From: Pseudorhizobium banfieldiae
GTDB lineage: Bacteria > Pseudomonadota > Alphaproteobacteria > Rhizobiales > Rhizobiaceae
NCBI RefSeq assembly: GCF_000967425.1
Contig: NZ_FO082820.1
Coordinates: forward strand, 806,001 to 870,000
Direction of reading: 5' to 3'
Length of the DNA stretch: 64,000 nucleotides
This document shows positions 44,778-54,790 of this stretch, piece by piece. The first letter of the stretch is position 1; the number at the start of each line of letters is the position of its first letter. The notes below the pieces were generated by a model. It ran no database searches. It saw only the letters and a program-made list of their open reading frames with translations, and was not told the DNA's origin. The translations under genes were made by a program, and so were the position numbers.

Positions 44778-47153
44778 ATGGCCGAGAAAACGGCATTGAC
44801 GTTCTTTTGTCTTATGCTGCCATTTCTGGCCGCCATCCTTGCGCCGTCCGCGATCGGCCGGCTTGGCCATGCAGCCTCCTGGGTCCTGGCGCTGGCGCCG
44901 TTCTTCGCCTTCCTCCACTTCCTGACCTTCCTTCCTGAGATCGCCGACGGCGGCGTGGTGACCGGCGGCTATGCCTGGGTGCCGAGCCTCAACCTCTCCT
45001 TCTCGTGGTTCCTCGACGGTCTTTCGCTGACCTTTGCGCTGCTGATCACCGGCATCGGCACGCTGATCGTGCTCTATTCGGGCGGCTACATGAAGGGCCA
45101 TCCGCAGCAGGGGCGCTTCATCTGCTTCATCCTGCTCTTCATGGGAGCGATGCTCGGGCTCGTCGTCTCCGACAGTTTTCTGATGCTCTTCGTCTACTGG
45201 GAGCTCACCTCGATCACGTCCTTCCTGCTGATCGGCTTCGATCACGAGCGGGAGGCTGCGCGCCGCTCGGCGCTGCAGGCGCTGGTGGTGACGGGTCTCG
45301 GCGGGCTGTCGCTGCTGGCAGGCCTCATCTTCCTGTGGAACATGACGGGCGTCACGCAGCTCTCGCTGCTCGTCAATGTCGACGACACGCTGCGCAACAG
45401 TCCCTTCTATCTCGCGGCGCTTTTGCTGCTTCTCGGCGGCGCCTTCACCAAGTCGGCGCAGTTCCCGTTCCATTTTTGGCTTCCAAATGCCATGGAGGCA
45501 CCGACTCCGGTTTCCGCCTACCTGCATTCCGCCACCATGGTGAAGGCAGGCGTCTATCTTTTGATGCGGCTGAACCCGGTCATGGGCGGCACGGCGGCCT
45601 GGGAAATCCTGCTGCCCTTCTTCGGCGGTGTCACCCTGATTGCCGGTACGCTGCTTGCGATCCGCCAGACAGACCTGAAGCTGATGCTGGCCTATACGAC
45701 CATGGCCTCGCTCGGCCTGCTCGTCATGCTGACCGGCTTCGGCACGCCGCATGCGGTGGAAGCGGCCGTACTCTATCTCGTTGCCCACTCACTCTTCAAG
45801 GGCGCGCTCTTCATGGTCGCCGGCCTCGTCGACCATGAATCCGGCACGCGCGACGTGACGAAGCTTGGCGGCCTGCGTGGGGACATGCCGATCACCTTCG
45901 CCGCGGCACTTCTCGCGGCGCTCTCCATGGGTGGCCTGCCGCTCTTCCTCGGCTTTCTCGCCAAGGAGGAGATCTACTATGCACTTGCCCATGGCGACCT
46001 GCGCTCGATCCTCTTCACGCTGGTGGCGATCGTCGGCAATGGCCTGATGTTCGTGATCGGCTTCGCCGTGGCGCTGAAGCCCTTCCTCGGGCCGCATGTG
46101 GAAACGCCCAAGCATGCCCATGAAGGGCCGCTGCTGATGTGGCTCGGCCCGGCGCTTCTCGCGACGTTCGGCCTGTTTGGCGGCATCCTCTCAAGCGCCA
46201 CCCACCGCTTCATATCGACGCCGATGGCAAGTGCCGTCGCCGGTGAGCCGACCCTCGTCGAGATCACTACGATCCCGCACATCGGCATGCCGCTGCTGCT
46301 CTCGATTGTCACCGTTGCCTTCGGTGTCCTCGTCTATCTCAAGCTCGACCAGGCCCGCGACTTCATGGTTCGGGTGCTGGCGGCGATCGGCAGCGGTCCC
46401 GATCGCGGCTTCGACCACTTCGTCGCCGGTCTCGTGCGCATTTCGGTCGCGGTGACCCGCGTCGTGCAGCCGGGCCGCCTGGAGATCTACATCACCGTTA
46501 CCTTCATCCTGCTGGCATTAACGCTGCTCGTCCCGCCGTTCGTCTACGGTGAACTGCCGGACATGCCGCAATGGCCGTCCGATGTCCTCTTCCACGAATG
46601 GGCGTTCTTCGTGCTGGCGGTGATCGGACTCGTCGCGGTGCTGCGGGCCAGCGACCGCCTGACCGCGATCGTCTCCCTCGGCATTCAGGGCTTCGCCGTT
46701 GCGGTGATCTTCCTGCTGTTCGGTGCGGCCGACCTTTCCTTCACGCAGTTCATGGTGGAAACGCTGTCGGTCGTCATCCTTGCACTGGTCATGACCCGGC
46801 TTCGGCTGTCGCCCCGCGACCACCGTCCGCTCGGGCAACTCCTGTTCGACACGGTGATCGCCGTCTCCTGCGGCCTCGGCTTCGCCCTCCTGCTGATGAA
46901 ATCCACCCAACTGCCGTTCAACACGGCGCTGACGGAGTTCTTCAACGCCTATTCCAAGATCATTGCGCACGGCGCCAATGTCGTGAACGTCATCATTGTC
47001 GACTTCCGCGGCACCGATACGCTTGGCGAGATTGCCGTGGTGATGATCACCGGCCTTGCCGTGCTCGCCCTCATCCGCGTGCGCCTGCGCAACCCGCTTC
47101 CCGAAACGGCTGATACTCAAGTCGAGTCTCCGGTGAAGGAGCCCGCCCGATGA
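44778..47153 (+). CDS. mrpA: Mrp-type antiporter subunit A
   Basis: A 791-residue protein with about 20 helices, related to complex I subunit NuoL. Key features are the proton channel block [18 protein letters not shown] with Glu, the second [34 protein letters not shown] block with Lys, and a C-terminal DUF4040/MrpB-like region with [17 protein letters not shown]. It exchanges Na+ or K+ for H+ with the other Mrp subunits in the inner membrane. CGGGAG precedes the ATG at 44778. It overlaps the next gene in an ATGA arrangement. Confidence 0.95.
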   Translation: MAEKTALTFFCLMLPFLAAILAPSAIGRLGHAASWVLALAPFFAFLHFLTFLPEIADGGVVTGGYAWVPSLNLSFSWFLDGLSLTFALLITGIGTLIVLYSGGYMKGHPQQGRFICFILLFMGAMLGLVVSDSFLMLFVYWELTSITSFLLIGFDHEREAARRSALQALVVTGLGGLSLLAGLIFLWNMTGVTQLSLLVNVDDTLRNSPFYLAALLLLLGGAFTKSAQFPFHFWLPNAMEAPTPVSAYLHSATMVKAGVYLLMRLNPVMGGTAAWEILLPFFGGVTLIAGTLLAIRQTDLKLMLAYTTMASLGLLVMLTGFGTPHAVEAAVLYLVAHSLFKGALFMVAGLVDHESGTRDVTKLGGLRGDMPITFAAALLAALSMGGLPLFLGFLAKEEIYYALAHGDLRSILFTLVAIVGNGLMFVIGFAVALKPFLGPHVETPKHAHEGPLLMWLGPALLATFGLFGGILSSATHRFISTPMASAVAGEPTLVEITTIPHIGMPLLLSIVTVAFGVLVYLKLDQARDFMVRVLAAIGSGPDRGFDHFVAGLVRISVAVTRVVQPGRLEIYITVTFILLALTLLVPPFVYGELPDMPQWPSDVLFHEWAFFVLAVIGLVAVLRASDRLTAIVSLGIQGFAVAVIFLLFGAADLSFTQFMVETLSVVILALVMTRLRLSPRDHRPLGQLLFDTVIAVSCGLGFALLLMKSTQLPFNTALTEFFNAYSKIIAHGANVVNVIIVDFRGTDTLGEIAVVMITGLAVLALIRVRLRNPLPETADTQVESPVKEPAR

Positions 47154-47569
47154 ACACGCTCATCCTGCGCACCGTCGCCCCGCCGATCACGGCCCTGATG
47201 CTGGTCTTTTCCGTGTTCGTGCTCCTGCGCGGCCATAATGAACCGGGCGGCGGCTTCATCGGCGGGCTGATCGCCGTTTCGGCGCTTGCGATCTACGGCA
47301 TCGCCTATGGTGTGTCGGCTGTCCGACGGGCCATCCGTTTCCATCCCCTGGCCATTGCCGGCTTCGGCCTGCTTATCGCCACGCTGTCCGGCTTCCTGTC
47401 GCTTCTCGTCGGCGCACCCTTCATGACCGGCTTGTGGATCTATCCGAGCTTCTTCGGCGTGGAACTGGCGCTCGCCACCGTGATCTCCTTCGACATCGGT
47501 GTCTACTTCGTGGTTCTCGGCGCGATTTCCTCGATCGCGCTCGCGCTTGAGGAAAGGGAGACGGATTGA
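47150..47569 (+). CDS. mrpB: Mrp-type antiporter subunit B
   Basis: A 139-residue membrane protein with four helices. [37 protein letters not shown] is the MnhB signature. It starts four bases inside mrpA and ends four bases inside mrpC, consistent with tight translational coupling and fixed stoichiometry of the complex. Confidence 0.94.
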   Translation: MNTLILRTVAPPITALMLVFSVFVLLRGHNEPGGGFIGGLIAVSALAIYGIAYGVSAVRRAIRFHPLAIAGFGLLIATLSGFLSLLVGAPFMTGLWIYPSFFGVELALATVISFDIGVYFVVLGAISSIALALEERETD

Positions 47570-47946
47570 TGGAAGCGATCTTCTCGATTCTGATCGGCGT
47601 CTTCTTCGGCGCCGCCGTCTACCTGATGCTCTCCAAGCACAGCGTTCGAATCCTGCTGGGCATCGCCATCCTCGGCAATGGGGTCAACCTCTTGCTCTTT
47701 ACCGCCGGTCGCCTGACGCGCGAAGTGCCGCCGATCATCCCGGGCGGCATGGACGTCCTGCCGGCCGGTGCCGCCAACCCGTTGCCGCAGGCCCTGATCC
47801 TCACGGCCATCGTCATCTCATTCTCCTTCTTCGCCTTCCTGCTCGTGCTGACCTATCGCGGCTATCAGGAACTCGGCACCGACAATACCGACGAGATGCG
47901 GCTTGCCGAGCCGCAGAACGAACCCGTTCCGCCGCTCGGTTACTGA
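47566..47946 (+). CDS. mrpC: Mrp-type antiporter subunit C
   Basis: A 126-residue protein with three helices, homologous to NuoK of complex [29 protein letters not shown] and [25 protein letters not shown] blocks (here [15 protein letters not shown]) identify it. It overlaps mrpB by four bases. Confidence 0.95.
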   Translation: MMEAIFSILIGVFFGAAVYLMLSKHSVRILLGIAILGNGVNLLLFTAGRLTREVPPIIPGGMDVLPAGAANPLPQALILTAIVISFSFFAFLLVLTYRGYQELGTDNTDEMRLAEPQNEPVPPLGY

Positions 47947-47962
47947 CAGGACACACTGACGG

Positions 47963-49549
47963 ATGGCCGCAACCACTTCCGCCCCTATCGATCTGTCCGC
48001 CGCCATGGTGATGGCGCCGACGCCTGTTGCCGATTGGCTGGTGATCGCCCCCATAGGCCTGATGATCGCGCTTGGCGCCATCCTCGTCATGGTCCGCCAC
48101 AGGGTGCATCTGCATGGCTGGATCGCCATTCCCGGCCTGGTGGCGCTCGTCGTGCTCGACAGCCTTCTGCTCTGGCGCGTCGCCCATGCCGGGCCCTTCA
48201 CCATGACCGCCGGCCGCTGGCTGCCGCCCTTCGGCATCTCCTTCACGGCCGATCTCTTGGGCGCACTCCTGGCGCTTGCGTCCGCGCTCGTGGCGCTCGC
48301 CGCCGGCATCTATGCCCTGCGCGACATCAACACGACCGGCCGCCGCTACGGCTTCTTCCCGTTCCTGATGCTGCTGATGGCCGGCGTGACCGGCGCATTC
48401 CTGACGGGCGACATCTTCAACCTCTATGTCTGGTTCGAGGTGCTGCTGATCTCCTCCTTCGGCCTGCTGATCCTGGGATCGGAGCGTGAGCAGATCGATG
48501 GCGCGCTGAAGTATGCCATTCTCAATCTCATCGGCACGACGCTTTTCCTGATTTCGGTCGGCTATCTCTACGCCATCTTCGGCACCCTCAACATGGCCGA
48601 CATTGCCCGCCAGGCGAGCGCGCATGCGGACACTGCCCCGCTCATGACACTGAGCGCGCTGTTCATCCTTGCCTTCGCCATGAAGGCTGCCGCCTTCCCG
48701 GTGAACTTCTGGCTTCCTGCGTCCTACCACACGCCGCGCATCGTCGTCGCGGCGCTGTTTGGCGGCCTCCTTACCAAGGTAGGCGTCTACGCGCTGATGC
48801 GGGTCATGGTCATGCTCTTTCCGCTGCAGCGGGAGGAGTTGAGCTTCGTCATCGCCGTCTCGGCTGCGCTCACCATGGTCATCGGCGCGCTCGGCGCGCT
48901 GGCGCAGAACGACCTTAGGCGCATGGCCGGCTTTGCAGTGATTGCCGGCATCGGCAACGTGATGGCCGGCATCGCCATCGGCGGCACGGCCGGCACAGGC
49001 GGCGCTATCCTCTATGCCCTGCACTCGATCGTCGCGATGACAGCGCTCTATCTCCTGGTCGGCGAAGCGGCCCGCATCGGCGGTTCCTGGTCCCTCCAGA
49101 CGCTTGGCGGCATCTACCGCCAGGCGCCGTGGGTGGCTGCGGGCGCCTTTGTCATCTTCTTTGCGACCGCCGGCCTGCCGCCTTTTTCGGGACTCTGGCC
49201 GAAGATCGTGCTCTTGAAGGCGGCGCTCGACATCGGCGCCTGGTGGCTCTCGGCCGCGATCCTCGTCTCCGCGTTCCTGATCACGCTGGCGCTCGGCCGC
49301 GTCTTCCTGCTCGCTTTCTGGCGGCCGAGACCGGGCGGTGATGCAGCCGAGCCCGCGGCCGCCGTCGCCGCACCGCTCGCTGCGGGGGCGTGGGAGCGCT
49401 CCGGGCCGCTTGCGGGGCTCGTCCTCCTTCTCGTCTTCTTCGGCCTGTTTCCGGAAGTGCCGGTACGGCTGTCCCAGGCGGCCGCCTCGAGCCTTGCCGA
49501 TCCGGCCGCCTATATCCAGTCGGTCTTTCCGGCAGGAGGTGTCGAATGA
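47963..49549 (+). CDS. mrpD: Mrp-type antiporter subunit D
   Basis: A 528-residue protein with about 14 helices, related to NuoM/NuoN. The conserved Glu is in FNLYVWFEVLLISSFGLL, the lysine in AMKAAAFPVNFWLPASYHTP and the second lysine in FGGLLTKVGVYALMR, the proton path of the subunit. A 16-bp gap separates it from mrpC, and its end overlaps mrpE by four bases. Confidence 0.95.
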   Translation: MAATTSAPIDLSAAMVMAPTPVADWLVIAPIGLMIALGAILVMVRHRVHLHGWIAIPGLVALVVLDSLLLWRVAHAGPFTMTAGRWLPPFGISFTADLLGALLALASALVALAAGIYALRDINTTGRRYGFFPFLMLLMAGVTGAFLTGDIFNLYVWFEVLLISSFGLLILGSEREQIDGALKYAILNLIGTTLFLISVGYLYAIFGTLNMADIARQASAHADTAPLMTLSALFILAFAMKAAAFPVNFWLPASYHTPRIVVAALFGGLLTKVGVYALMRVMVMLFPLQREELSFVIAVSAALTMVIGALGALAQNDLRRMAGFAVIAGIGNVMAGIAIGGTAGTGGAILYALHSIVAMTALYLLVGEAARIGGSWSLQTLGGIYRQAPWVAAGAFVIFFATAGLPPFSGLWPKIVLLKAALDIGAWWLSAAILVSAFLITLALGRVFLLAFWRPRPGGDAAEPAAAVAAPLAAGAWERSGPLAGLVLLLVFFGLFPEVPVRLSQAAASSLADPAAYIQSVFPAGGVE

Positions 49550-50019
49550 CGACCTATATCTTCAACGTCCTCTTCGCGGTCATCTGGGTGGCGATCACCG
49601 GTAGCGCCACCCTTGTCAACCTGGTGTTCGGCTTCTTTATCGCGACGATCGCGCTATGGATCGTGCGTGGCGAGATGGGCGGGCCGCAATACTGGCTGCG
49701 CGTTCGCCGCATCCTGTCTCTGCTTCGCCTTTTCCTGAAGGAACTCGCGATGTCCGCCATCCGGGTCGCGATCATGGCCTTTAGCCCGAGACTTGATCTG
49801 AAGCCGGGCATATTCGCCTTCCCGTTGACGGTCGACCGGGATTTCGAGATCACGCTGCTCGCAAACCTCATCACGCTGACGCCCGGCACGCTTTCGGTCG
49901 ACGTCTCCGCCGACAGCAAGGTCCTCTACGTGCACGCGCTCGATTGCTCCGATCCCGAGGCGGCGAGGCGTGACATTGCCGATGGATTCGAACGCAAGAT
50001 CCTGGAGGCCTTCCGCTGA
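49546..50019 (+). CDS. mrpE: Mrp-type antiporter subunit E
   Basis: A 157-residue subunit. Two N-terminal helices are followed by a soluble domain with [18 protein letters not shown], the family signature, and a charged C terminus. It starts four bases inside mrpD and its stop codon shares its last base with the mrpF start. Confidence 0.94.
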   Translation: MTTYIFNVLFAVIWVAITGSATLVNLVFGFFIATIALWIVRGEMGGPQYWLRVRRILSLLRLFLKELAMSAIRVAIMAFSPRLDLKPGIFAFPLTVDRDFEITLLANLITLTPGTLSVDVSADSKVLYVHALDCSDPEAARRDIADGFERKILEAFR

Positions 50020-50687
50020 TGACGGCCGACACCATCACCCAATTCGCCGTCTATGTCGGCCTCCTCGTCCTCGGTGCTTCCTTCCTGTTGACCGTCTGGC
50101 GCGTCATCAAGGGCCCGACCCTGCCCGACAGGGTCATCGCGCTCGACATGCTGGTCGGCATCGTCATGGGCTTCATCGCGCTGATCGCCATCCGCACCGG
50201 TTTCACGCTCTACATTGACATCGCCATCTCGCTCGGCCTGGTCGGCTTCCTGGCGACCGTAGCCTTCGCCCGCTTCATCCTGTCGCGAAAGCGCCGGGGA
50301 GGGGAGGACGGTTCTCCTCCCGAGCCGGTCAAGCCGGAGCTGAAGCCTGTGACGCAGGACGCGTCAAAGCCTGCCGCGGTGAAGAGCCGCGCCAAGGACC
50401 GGCCTTCCCCCGGGGCAGTTCCAGACCCTGTTCCAGAGCGGACTGCAGCTAGGATCATGCCCGTGGTTGCCGATGCAAGCCCGGCAGAAGCGCCGGCCAA
50501 GCCTGCCACCCGCAAGGCGGATGCGACCAAGGCCAGCGCCGCAAAGGTGAAGATCGCCAAGGCCAAGGCAGCGGGCAAGGCGGCGGTCGCCGCGGAGGCG
50601 GCTGCGGGCCGGGCCAAGGCCACGAAGCCCCGTGCGGCAACCAAGCCCACCAAACCCGCCAAGCCGGCAAAGAAGGGCACGCCGTGA
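50019..50687 (+). CDS. mrpF: Mrp-type antiporter subunit F with a long Ala/Lys/Pro-rich tail
   Basis: The first 95 residues are a normal MrpF: three helices with [20 protein letters not shown]. The family is usually 85-110 residues long, but this protein continues to 222. The extra 125 or so residues are rich in Ala, Lys and Pro, with repeats such as [12 protein letters not shown] and [20 protein letters not shown], like the C-terminal tail of histone H1. The tail should face the cytoplasm and be disordered. It does not stop the downstream gene, since the mrpF stop and mrpG start share bases (TGATG). Confidence 0.92.
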   Translation: MTADTITQFAVYVGLLVLGASFLLTVWRVIKGPTLPDRVIALDMLVGIVMGFIALIAIRTGFTLYIDIAISLGLVGFLATVAFARFILSRKRRGGEDGSPPEPVKPELKPVTQDASKPAAVKSRAKDRPSPGAVPDPVPERTAARIMPVVADASPAEAPAKPATRKADATKASAAKVKIAKAKAAGKAAVAAEAAAGRAKATKPRAATKPTKPAKPAKKGTP

Positions 50688-51028
50688 TGGACATCCTGTT
50701 TGCGCTCGTCACCGCCGCACTGATACTGGTCGGCGCCGTCTTCGTCCTTGCGGCTGCCCTCGGTCTCAACCGGTTCCCGGATCTCTATTCCCGCATGCAT
50801 GCTGCGTCGAAGGCCGGTACGGTCGGATCGGCGCTGATGCTGATCGCCGTCGGCATCCATGCCGCCGATCTCGCCATTCTGGCGCGCTCGTTCGCCGGCT
50901 TCTTCTTCTTCGTGCTCACTGCCCCGGTCTCGGCACATCTGCTTGCCAAGGCTGCGCACGAGACTGGCTATCCCCTGTCGGATATCTCGGTACGGGATGA
51001 CATGAAGAAAGATCAAGTTAAGCTTTAA
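50687..51028 (+). CDS. mrpG: Mrp-type antiporter subunit G
   Basis: A 113-residue protein with three helices. [29 protein letters not shown] is the family signature. It is the last gene of the seven-gene operon, ending with a lysine-rich segment [10 protein letters not shown]. No clear terminator is seen after it; the region to mucR is AT-rich. Confidence 0.94.
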   Translation: MDILFALVTAALILVGAVFVLAAALGLNRFPDLYSRMHAASKAGTVGSALMLIAVGIHAADLAILARSFAGFFFFVLTAPVSAHLLAKAAHETGYPLSDISVRDDMKKDQVKL

Positions 51029-51418
51029 TACTACCTATTTTTCTGGGTGATTTATTGCGACACCGATGTGACAAAAGCTCACATGGCATCGCTACTTGTG
51101 GTAAATTTGGAAAATATTGCCTCCGCTTGAACTTCATCCTTGGAGTTTCCATTTACTTGGTGCTACGGGAGTAACGGCCAAGTGTGATGCTTGCATGAAG
51201 ATGCATGTCCCGATTCGGAGACGAGGCATTCCTTTATTGCAAAGGTTCTCCTCCGGATTTCATCTTCCTGCAATGCGTTGAGGCTCTATTGCGGTGCGGG
51301 CCGCAAGCGAGCGGGCATCTTGCGATGCCTCACCTCTGGCGATGTCCATAATGTACTGTGGCGCGGTTTTGCTTTGGACGCGTCACGACAACGATAAGAA
51401 AAGACAGGAGACGTCCAA
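51029..51418. other. 390-bp AT-rich intergenic region upstream of mucR
   Basis: No gene is supported here. The first 150 bp are AT-rich with several T-A steps, the sort of DNA MucR/Ros proteins bind, so autoregulation of mucR is likely (inference from family knowledge). Multiple weak promoter-like hexamers occur; I cannot pick one. A good ribosome site ACAGGAG lies at its end. Confidence 0.5.
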
Positions 51419-51847
51419 ATGACAGATGTGGCACCGATCAAGGGAGATAGTCTCCTGGTCGAACTGACGGCAGATATCGTCGCGGCCTATGTTAGCAATC
51501 ATGTGGTTCCGGTGGGCGAATTGAGCCACCTCATTTCCGACGTCCATGCGGCGCTCAACAATACCTCGACTCCGACTCCCGTCGCTGCGGTCCCGGAGAA
51601 GCCGAAGCCGCCCGTGCCGATCAAGAAGTCGATCGAGGAGGATTACCTCATCTGTCTGGAAGACGGGCAGAAGTTCAAGTCTCTGAAGCGGCACCTGATG
51701 ACCCACTACAACATGACGCCCGATGAATATCGCGAGAAGTGGGGTCTCCCGGCCGATTATCCGATGGTGGCGCCCGCCTATGCGGAAGCCCGTTCCCGTC
51801 TCGCCAAGCAGATGGGGCTCGGACAGCGCCGCAAGCGCGGCAAGTAA
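51419..51847 (+). CDS. mucR: MucR/Ros-family transcriptional regulator
   Basis: A 142-residue zinc-finger regulator. The finger reads [20 protein letters not shown], with Cys, an Asp in place of the second Cys, and two His, then [28 protein letters not shown]. The N-terminal part (residues 10-50) allows oligomerisation. MucR proteins bind AT-rich DNA in an H-NS-like fashion and control exopolysaccharide, motility and cell-cycle genes in rhizobia and Brucella. The gene is monocistronic, followed by a strong terminator. Confidence 0.97.
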   Translation: MTDVAPIKGDSLLVELTADIVAAYVSNHVVPVGELSHLISDVHAALNNTSTPTPVAAVPEKPKPPVPIKKSIEEDYLICLEDGQKFKSLKRHLMTHYNMTPDEYREKWGLPADYPMVAPAYAEARSRLAKQMGLGQRRKRGK

Positions 51848-51871
51848 GCGCGACTGCCATACTGGGACCTG

Positions 51872-51906
51872 AAGGGTCGGAAGCATTGCTTCCGACCCTT
51901 TCCTTT
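51872..51906 (+). terminator. intrinsic terminator after mucR
   Basis: AAGGGTCGGAAGC (51872-51884), loop ATT, GCTTCCGACCCTT (51888-51900), followed by TCCTTTTT. A perfect 13-bp stem with a U-rich end. Confidence 0.92.
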
Positions 51907-52068
51907 TTGGGGGCAGGCGGGGATAGAGGAAGGAAAAAATTCACATCATGTTTGGCGGAAGCGGTGAAATGTGATGGGAAATCAGCTGCAGGTGCGCTAA
52001 AGCCTCATTTTCCTTATCCCCCTTTGCACCCAAGGATGTACGAATAAATTCCTATTCGAGGAGTTGTC

Positions 52069-52488
52069 ATGTCATCCGAAAGAACTTTTCAGTCCGGTGC
52101 TTCCGGTCCGCCCCTGCCTCCCACAGAGGTGCGCTGGCCTCCGCACCGCATCCACTCGCTCCCGCTCAGGACCACGTGTCGCATCGTCCGGCAGGTGGTG
52201 GGAGAGATGGTCCTCCTGTTCGGCGACCGCGTGCTGCTCCGGCGCGACCGCCGCCGGCTGGCCTGCCACGTCCGGCAGATCGCCATGTATGTCTGCCATG
52301 TCGCGCTAAGGATATCGCAGACGGATATCGGCGATGCTTTCGGCCGCGACCGCACCACGGTGCGCCACGCCTGCCATGTGGTCGAGGATCGCCGCGATGA
52401 CCCGGTCTTCGACGATTTCATCTCCGCCATCGAGCGCATCGTCGTTGCGGTCTTCGGCACGCTGGAGGTTGCCGCCCATGACGGATGA
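52069..52488 (+). CDS. DnaA domain IV-like helix-turn-helix protein
   Basis: A 139-residue protein with only the DNA-binding domain of DnaA. Residues 65-110 include RQIAMYVCHVALRISQTDIG and then FGRDRTTVRHACHVVEDR, close to the DnaA-box reading signature GRDHTTVxHA. No AAA+ ATPase part is present. It may bind DnaA boxes and influence replication or transcription. The next gene, DUF6456, starts inside its end (11-bp overlap), so both are co-translated. Confidence 0.85.
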   Translation: MSSERTFQSGASGPPLPPTEVRWPPHRIHSLPLRTTCRIVRQVVGEMVLLFGDRVLLRRDRRRLACHVRQIAMYVCHVALRISQTDIGDAFGRDRTTVRHACHVVEDRRDDPVFDDFISAIERIVVAVFGTLEVAAHDG

Positions 52489-53278
52489 GTGGACCAAGAG
52501 CGAGATGCGCGACCTGCAGCGCCTGCTTCGCCGCCTCCTGCGCGGCCCCTGCGAGTTCAGCGCCGGGGAAGGTGATATGCTTCGCCTTGTCGACCTTCCA
52601 GGTGCCTTTCCCGCCGCCCTTATAGCGCGGGCCGAGCGTCGTGGCCTGCTGGTCAAAGGCGCCGGGAGACTGGCCGCAACCGGCGCGACGGCCGCCTTCC
52701 TGCGGCGCGCCCTCCTGCCCGAGGATGCCTTTGCAGGGCAGCACCGGATCGAGGTCGAGGTGTCCGTGGACTATGAAGGCCAACGACAGTCCGCGCGACG
52801 AAACCTCGCGGAATCCCCTCTGTCGCTGCTGGCGCGCCTCAAGGACCGGACCGGACAGGACTTCTTTCCCGAAGAGGCGCGGCAGGCGGGCGAGCGGCTT
52901 CTGTCGGACTTCCACCGGGCGCAGTTGCGCCCGCGCGTCACTGCCACATGGGAGCCATGGCTTTCCAGCCGTGGCAAGGGACAGGCAGGCGGACAGGCGG
53001 AACTGGCCGATAGCGCCATCGCTGCCCGCCAGCGTTTCTCCCGCGCCGTCGAAGCGATGGGACCGGAGCTTTCCGGCGTCGCCGTCGATGTCTGCTGCTT
53101 CGAGAAGGGTCTTGAGACAGTCGAGCGGGAGCGGCAGTGGCCGGCGCGTTCGGCCAAGCTGATGCTGCGGACGGCGCTGCTGGCCCTCGCTCGTCACTAT
53201 GCGCCGCCGGCGCCGCAGCGCCGCACCAGCCACCATTGGGGAACCGAGGGCTATCGCCCGCCGCTCTCCCAACCATGA
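52478..53278 (+). CDS. DUF6456 protein
   Basis: A 266-residue protein. The N-terminal part is a winged-helix-like segment (EMRDLQRLLRRLLRGPCEF, then LIARAERRGLL); the C-terminal part, about residues 105-245, is the DUF6456 domain with NLAESPLSLLARLKDRTGQDFFPEEARQAGERLLSDF and AVDVCCFEKGLETVERERQWPARSAK. The domain resembles phage or replication accessory proteins, but function is unknown. It is coupled to the DnaA-like gene and ends three bases before the convergent sufE. Confidence 0.82.
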   Translation: MTDEWTKSEMRDLQRLLRRLLRGPCEFSAGEGDMLRLVDLPGAFPAALIARAERRGLLVKGAGRLAATGATAAFLRRALLPEDAFAGQHRIEVEVSVDYEGQRQSARRNLAESPLSLLARLKDRTGQDFFPEEARQAGERLLSDFHRAQLRPRVTATWEPWLSSRGKGQAGGQAELADSAIAARQRFSRAVEAMGPELSGVAVDVCCFEKGLETVERERQWPARSAKLMLRTALLALARHYAPPAPQRRTSHHWGTEGYRPPLSQP

Positions 53279-53281
53279 GCC

Positions 53282-53704
53282 TCAGGCCGCCGCCTTCAGT
53301 CGCGCCTCATCGCGGATGCGTTTGACCATGGAACGCAGGCCGTTGGCGCGCTGCGACGACAGATGCTCCACGAGACCGATGCGGTCGAAGATCTCGATCG
53401 CGTCGGTCCGGGCAATCTCGGAGGCGTGCTTGCCGGAATAGACGGCGAGGACGATCGCCACCAGCCCGCGCACGATATGGGCATCGGAATCACCTTCGAA
53501 GGTGAGGACAGGATCGGCGCTGCCATCTTCCGGATGGCTGACGAGCCAGACCTGGCTGGCGCAGCCTTGGACCTTGTTCTGGGCGGTACGCTTCTCCTCC
53601 GGCAGTTCCGGCAGGGCCTTGCCCAGTTCGATCACGTACCGGTAGCGATCCTCCCATTCGTCGAGGAAGGCAAAGTCGTCGATGATCTGCTCGAGCGTCG
53701 CCAT
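53282..53704 (-). CDS. sufE: SufE-family cysteine desulfurase activator
   Basis: A 140-residue protein. The persulfide-accepting Cys48 lies in KVQGCASQVWLV. YVIELGKALPELPEEKRTAQN and SDAHIVRGLVAIVLAVYSGK are family signatures. SufE takes sulfur from SufS for Fe-S cluster assembly. It stands apart from any suf operon, as often in rhizobia. The ATG at 53704 is preceded by GGAG; ten extra residues upstream are not typical. Confidence 0.93.
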   Translation of the reverse strand: MATLEQIIDDFAFLDEWEDRYRYVIELGKALPELPEEKRTAQNKVQGCASQVWLVSHPEDGSADPVLTFEGDSDAHIVRGLVAIVLAVYSGKHASEIARTDAIEIFDRIGLVEHLSSQRANGLRSMVKRIRDEARLKAAA

Positions 53705-53766
53705 GGAATGCTCCATCCATCCTTGTCTTAGCACGCATATAGGAAGGTTCGGCGCCGGGGTGAACA

Positions 53767-53799
53767 GAAAAAAAGCCGTGAGGCGAAAACCTCACGGCT
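53767..53799 (-). terminator. intrinsic terminator after the DUF5330 gene
   Basis: Read on the minus strand: AGCCGTGAGG (53799-53790), loop TTTTCG, CCTCACGGCT (53783-53774), then a run of seven T. A perfect 10-bp stem and a strong U-tract for the minus-strand gene ending at 53893. Confidence 0.9.
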
Positions 53800-53892
53800 C
53801 AGCAAAGGCTGAAGTCGGGCAGGCAGTCCGGCGCCGGAACCGGGACAATGGTCTCCGGCGCAAGAGGTGAATATCCGAAGGCGGTAGCCGGG

Positions 53893-54321
53893 TCAGTTCT
53901 GCGCCGGTCGCTTCATGGGGAGCGGGACTGTGGTGGCCGGCGCCACAGCGGTCTCGGCCGGGAGAGGGCGGGTGGAGGCGGTCGTCAAGGGCCTTTCCGG
54001 CATGGGCTGCGGGTTTGCAACCTCAGCCACCGCCGGCGTATCGTCGGCAAACTGCTTGTCCAGCAATTCGAAGGCAACGCGGGCGCCTTCCTTGGCGCGC
54101 TGCCCGAGAACGGCGATCGATTCGGCGCCCTTTTCGCAGACCTGCGGCTTCTCGATGCAGATGGCGCTCAGATACTGATAGGCCTGCGCGGCGGCACTGA
54201 CGGCATCCTGCATCTCGATCTGCTGGCTGCCGCTCACCTCGGCAACCGGCCGGCCGCTGAAGTAGGAGAGCCCCACCAGCACCATCGCAAATGTCAAACC
54301 GGTCTTGATCAGAAACCACAT
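53893..54321 (-). CDS. DUF5330 protein
   Basis: A 142-residue protein. MWFLIKTGLTFAMVLVGLSYF is a signal anchor; the soluble part has QDAVSAAAQAYQYLSAICIEKPQVCEKG with two Cys, typical of the rhizobial DUF5330 family, followed by a Pro/Ala-rich tail ending PLPMKRPAQN. Function unknown; probably periplasmic and tethered. The ATG at 54321 gives the family start; a GTG five codons earlier is less likely. Confidence 0.82.
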   Translation of the reverse strand: MWFLIKTGLTFAMVLVGLSYFSGRPVAEVSGSQQIEMQDAVSAAAQAYQYLSAICIEKPQVCEKGAESIAVLGQRAKEGARVAFELLDKQFADDTPAVAEVANPQPMPERPLTTASTRPLPAETAVAPATTVPLPMKRPAQN

Positions 54322-54529
54322 TTCTCTGTCCACCACCCGTGAATGCCCAAATGCCCTGAATGCCTTTGGGACCGCCGGGTCGTTCCCGGTCTTGACGCCA
54401 ACCTAGCCGCGAGAAGCAAATCCGCCTTTGACGCCGGTCGGCAAATTTTCGCGGTATTTATCTAAAATGCGATCTTTTCTCCCGTTGGGGTGGCAGTCGG
54501 CAGCATTCGTCGCAAATCCTGCCGTCGAC

Positions 54530-54603
54530 CGTTAAGCATAATTGCGGCGCTTCGGCGGAGTTCCCTGTGCTTTCTCCGCCCGTGCTTGCCGCAATTCTTA
54601 ACG
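54530..54603. other. large imperfect dyad in the 469-bp gap before the histidine kinase gene
   Basis: Three paired segments nest: CGTTAAG (54530-54536) with CTTAACG (54597-54603), AATTGCGGC (54540-54548) with GCCGCAATT (54588-54596), and GGCGGAG (54554-54560) with CTCCGCC (54574-54580). That is 23 base pairs in a 74-nt structure, without a U-run. The rest of the gap 54322-54790 shows no supportable gene. Confidence 0.5.
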
Positions 54604-54790
54604 CGATAGGGAAAATGCAAGCAAATCCGACGCTTACGCCCCGTTAACCACGAGCGGAAAAGGCTCGCCCAAGGCGTGTCAAAACGGGAAACCGGGGGCT
54701 TTCGGGGTGGTTGGCGGCACCTGCTTTTATACTTTCCTTAAGCCGGCGGGCGGTAATGTCGGGCGGTATTAAACGGCGTCAGGGTATTGC

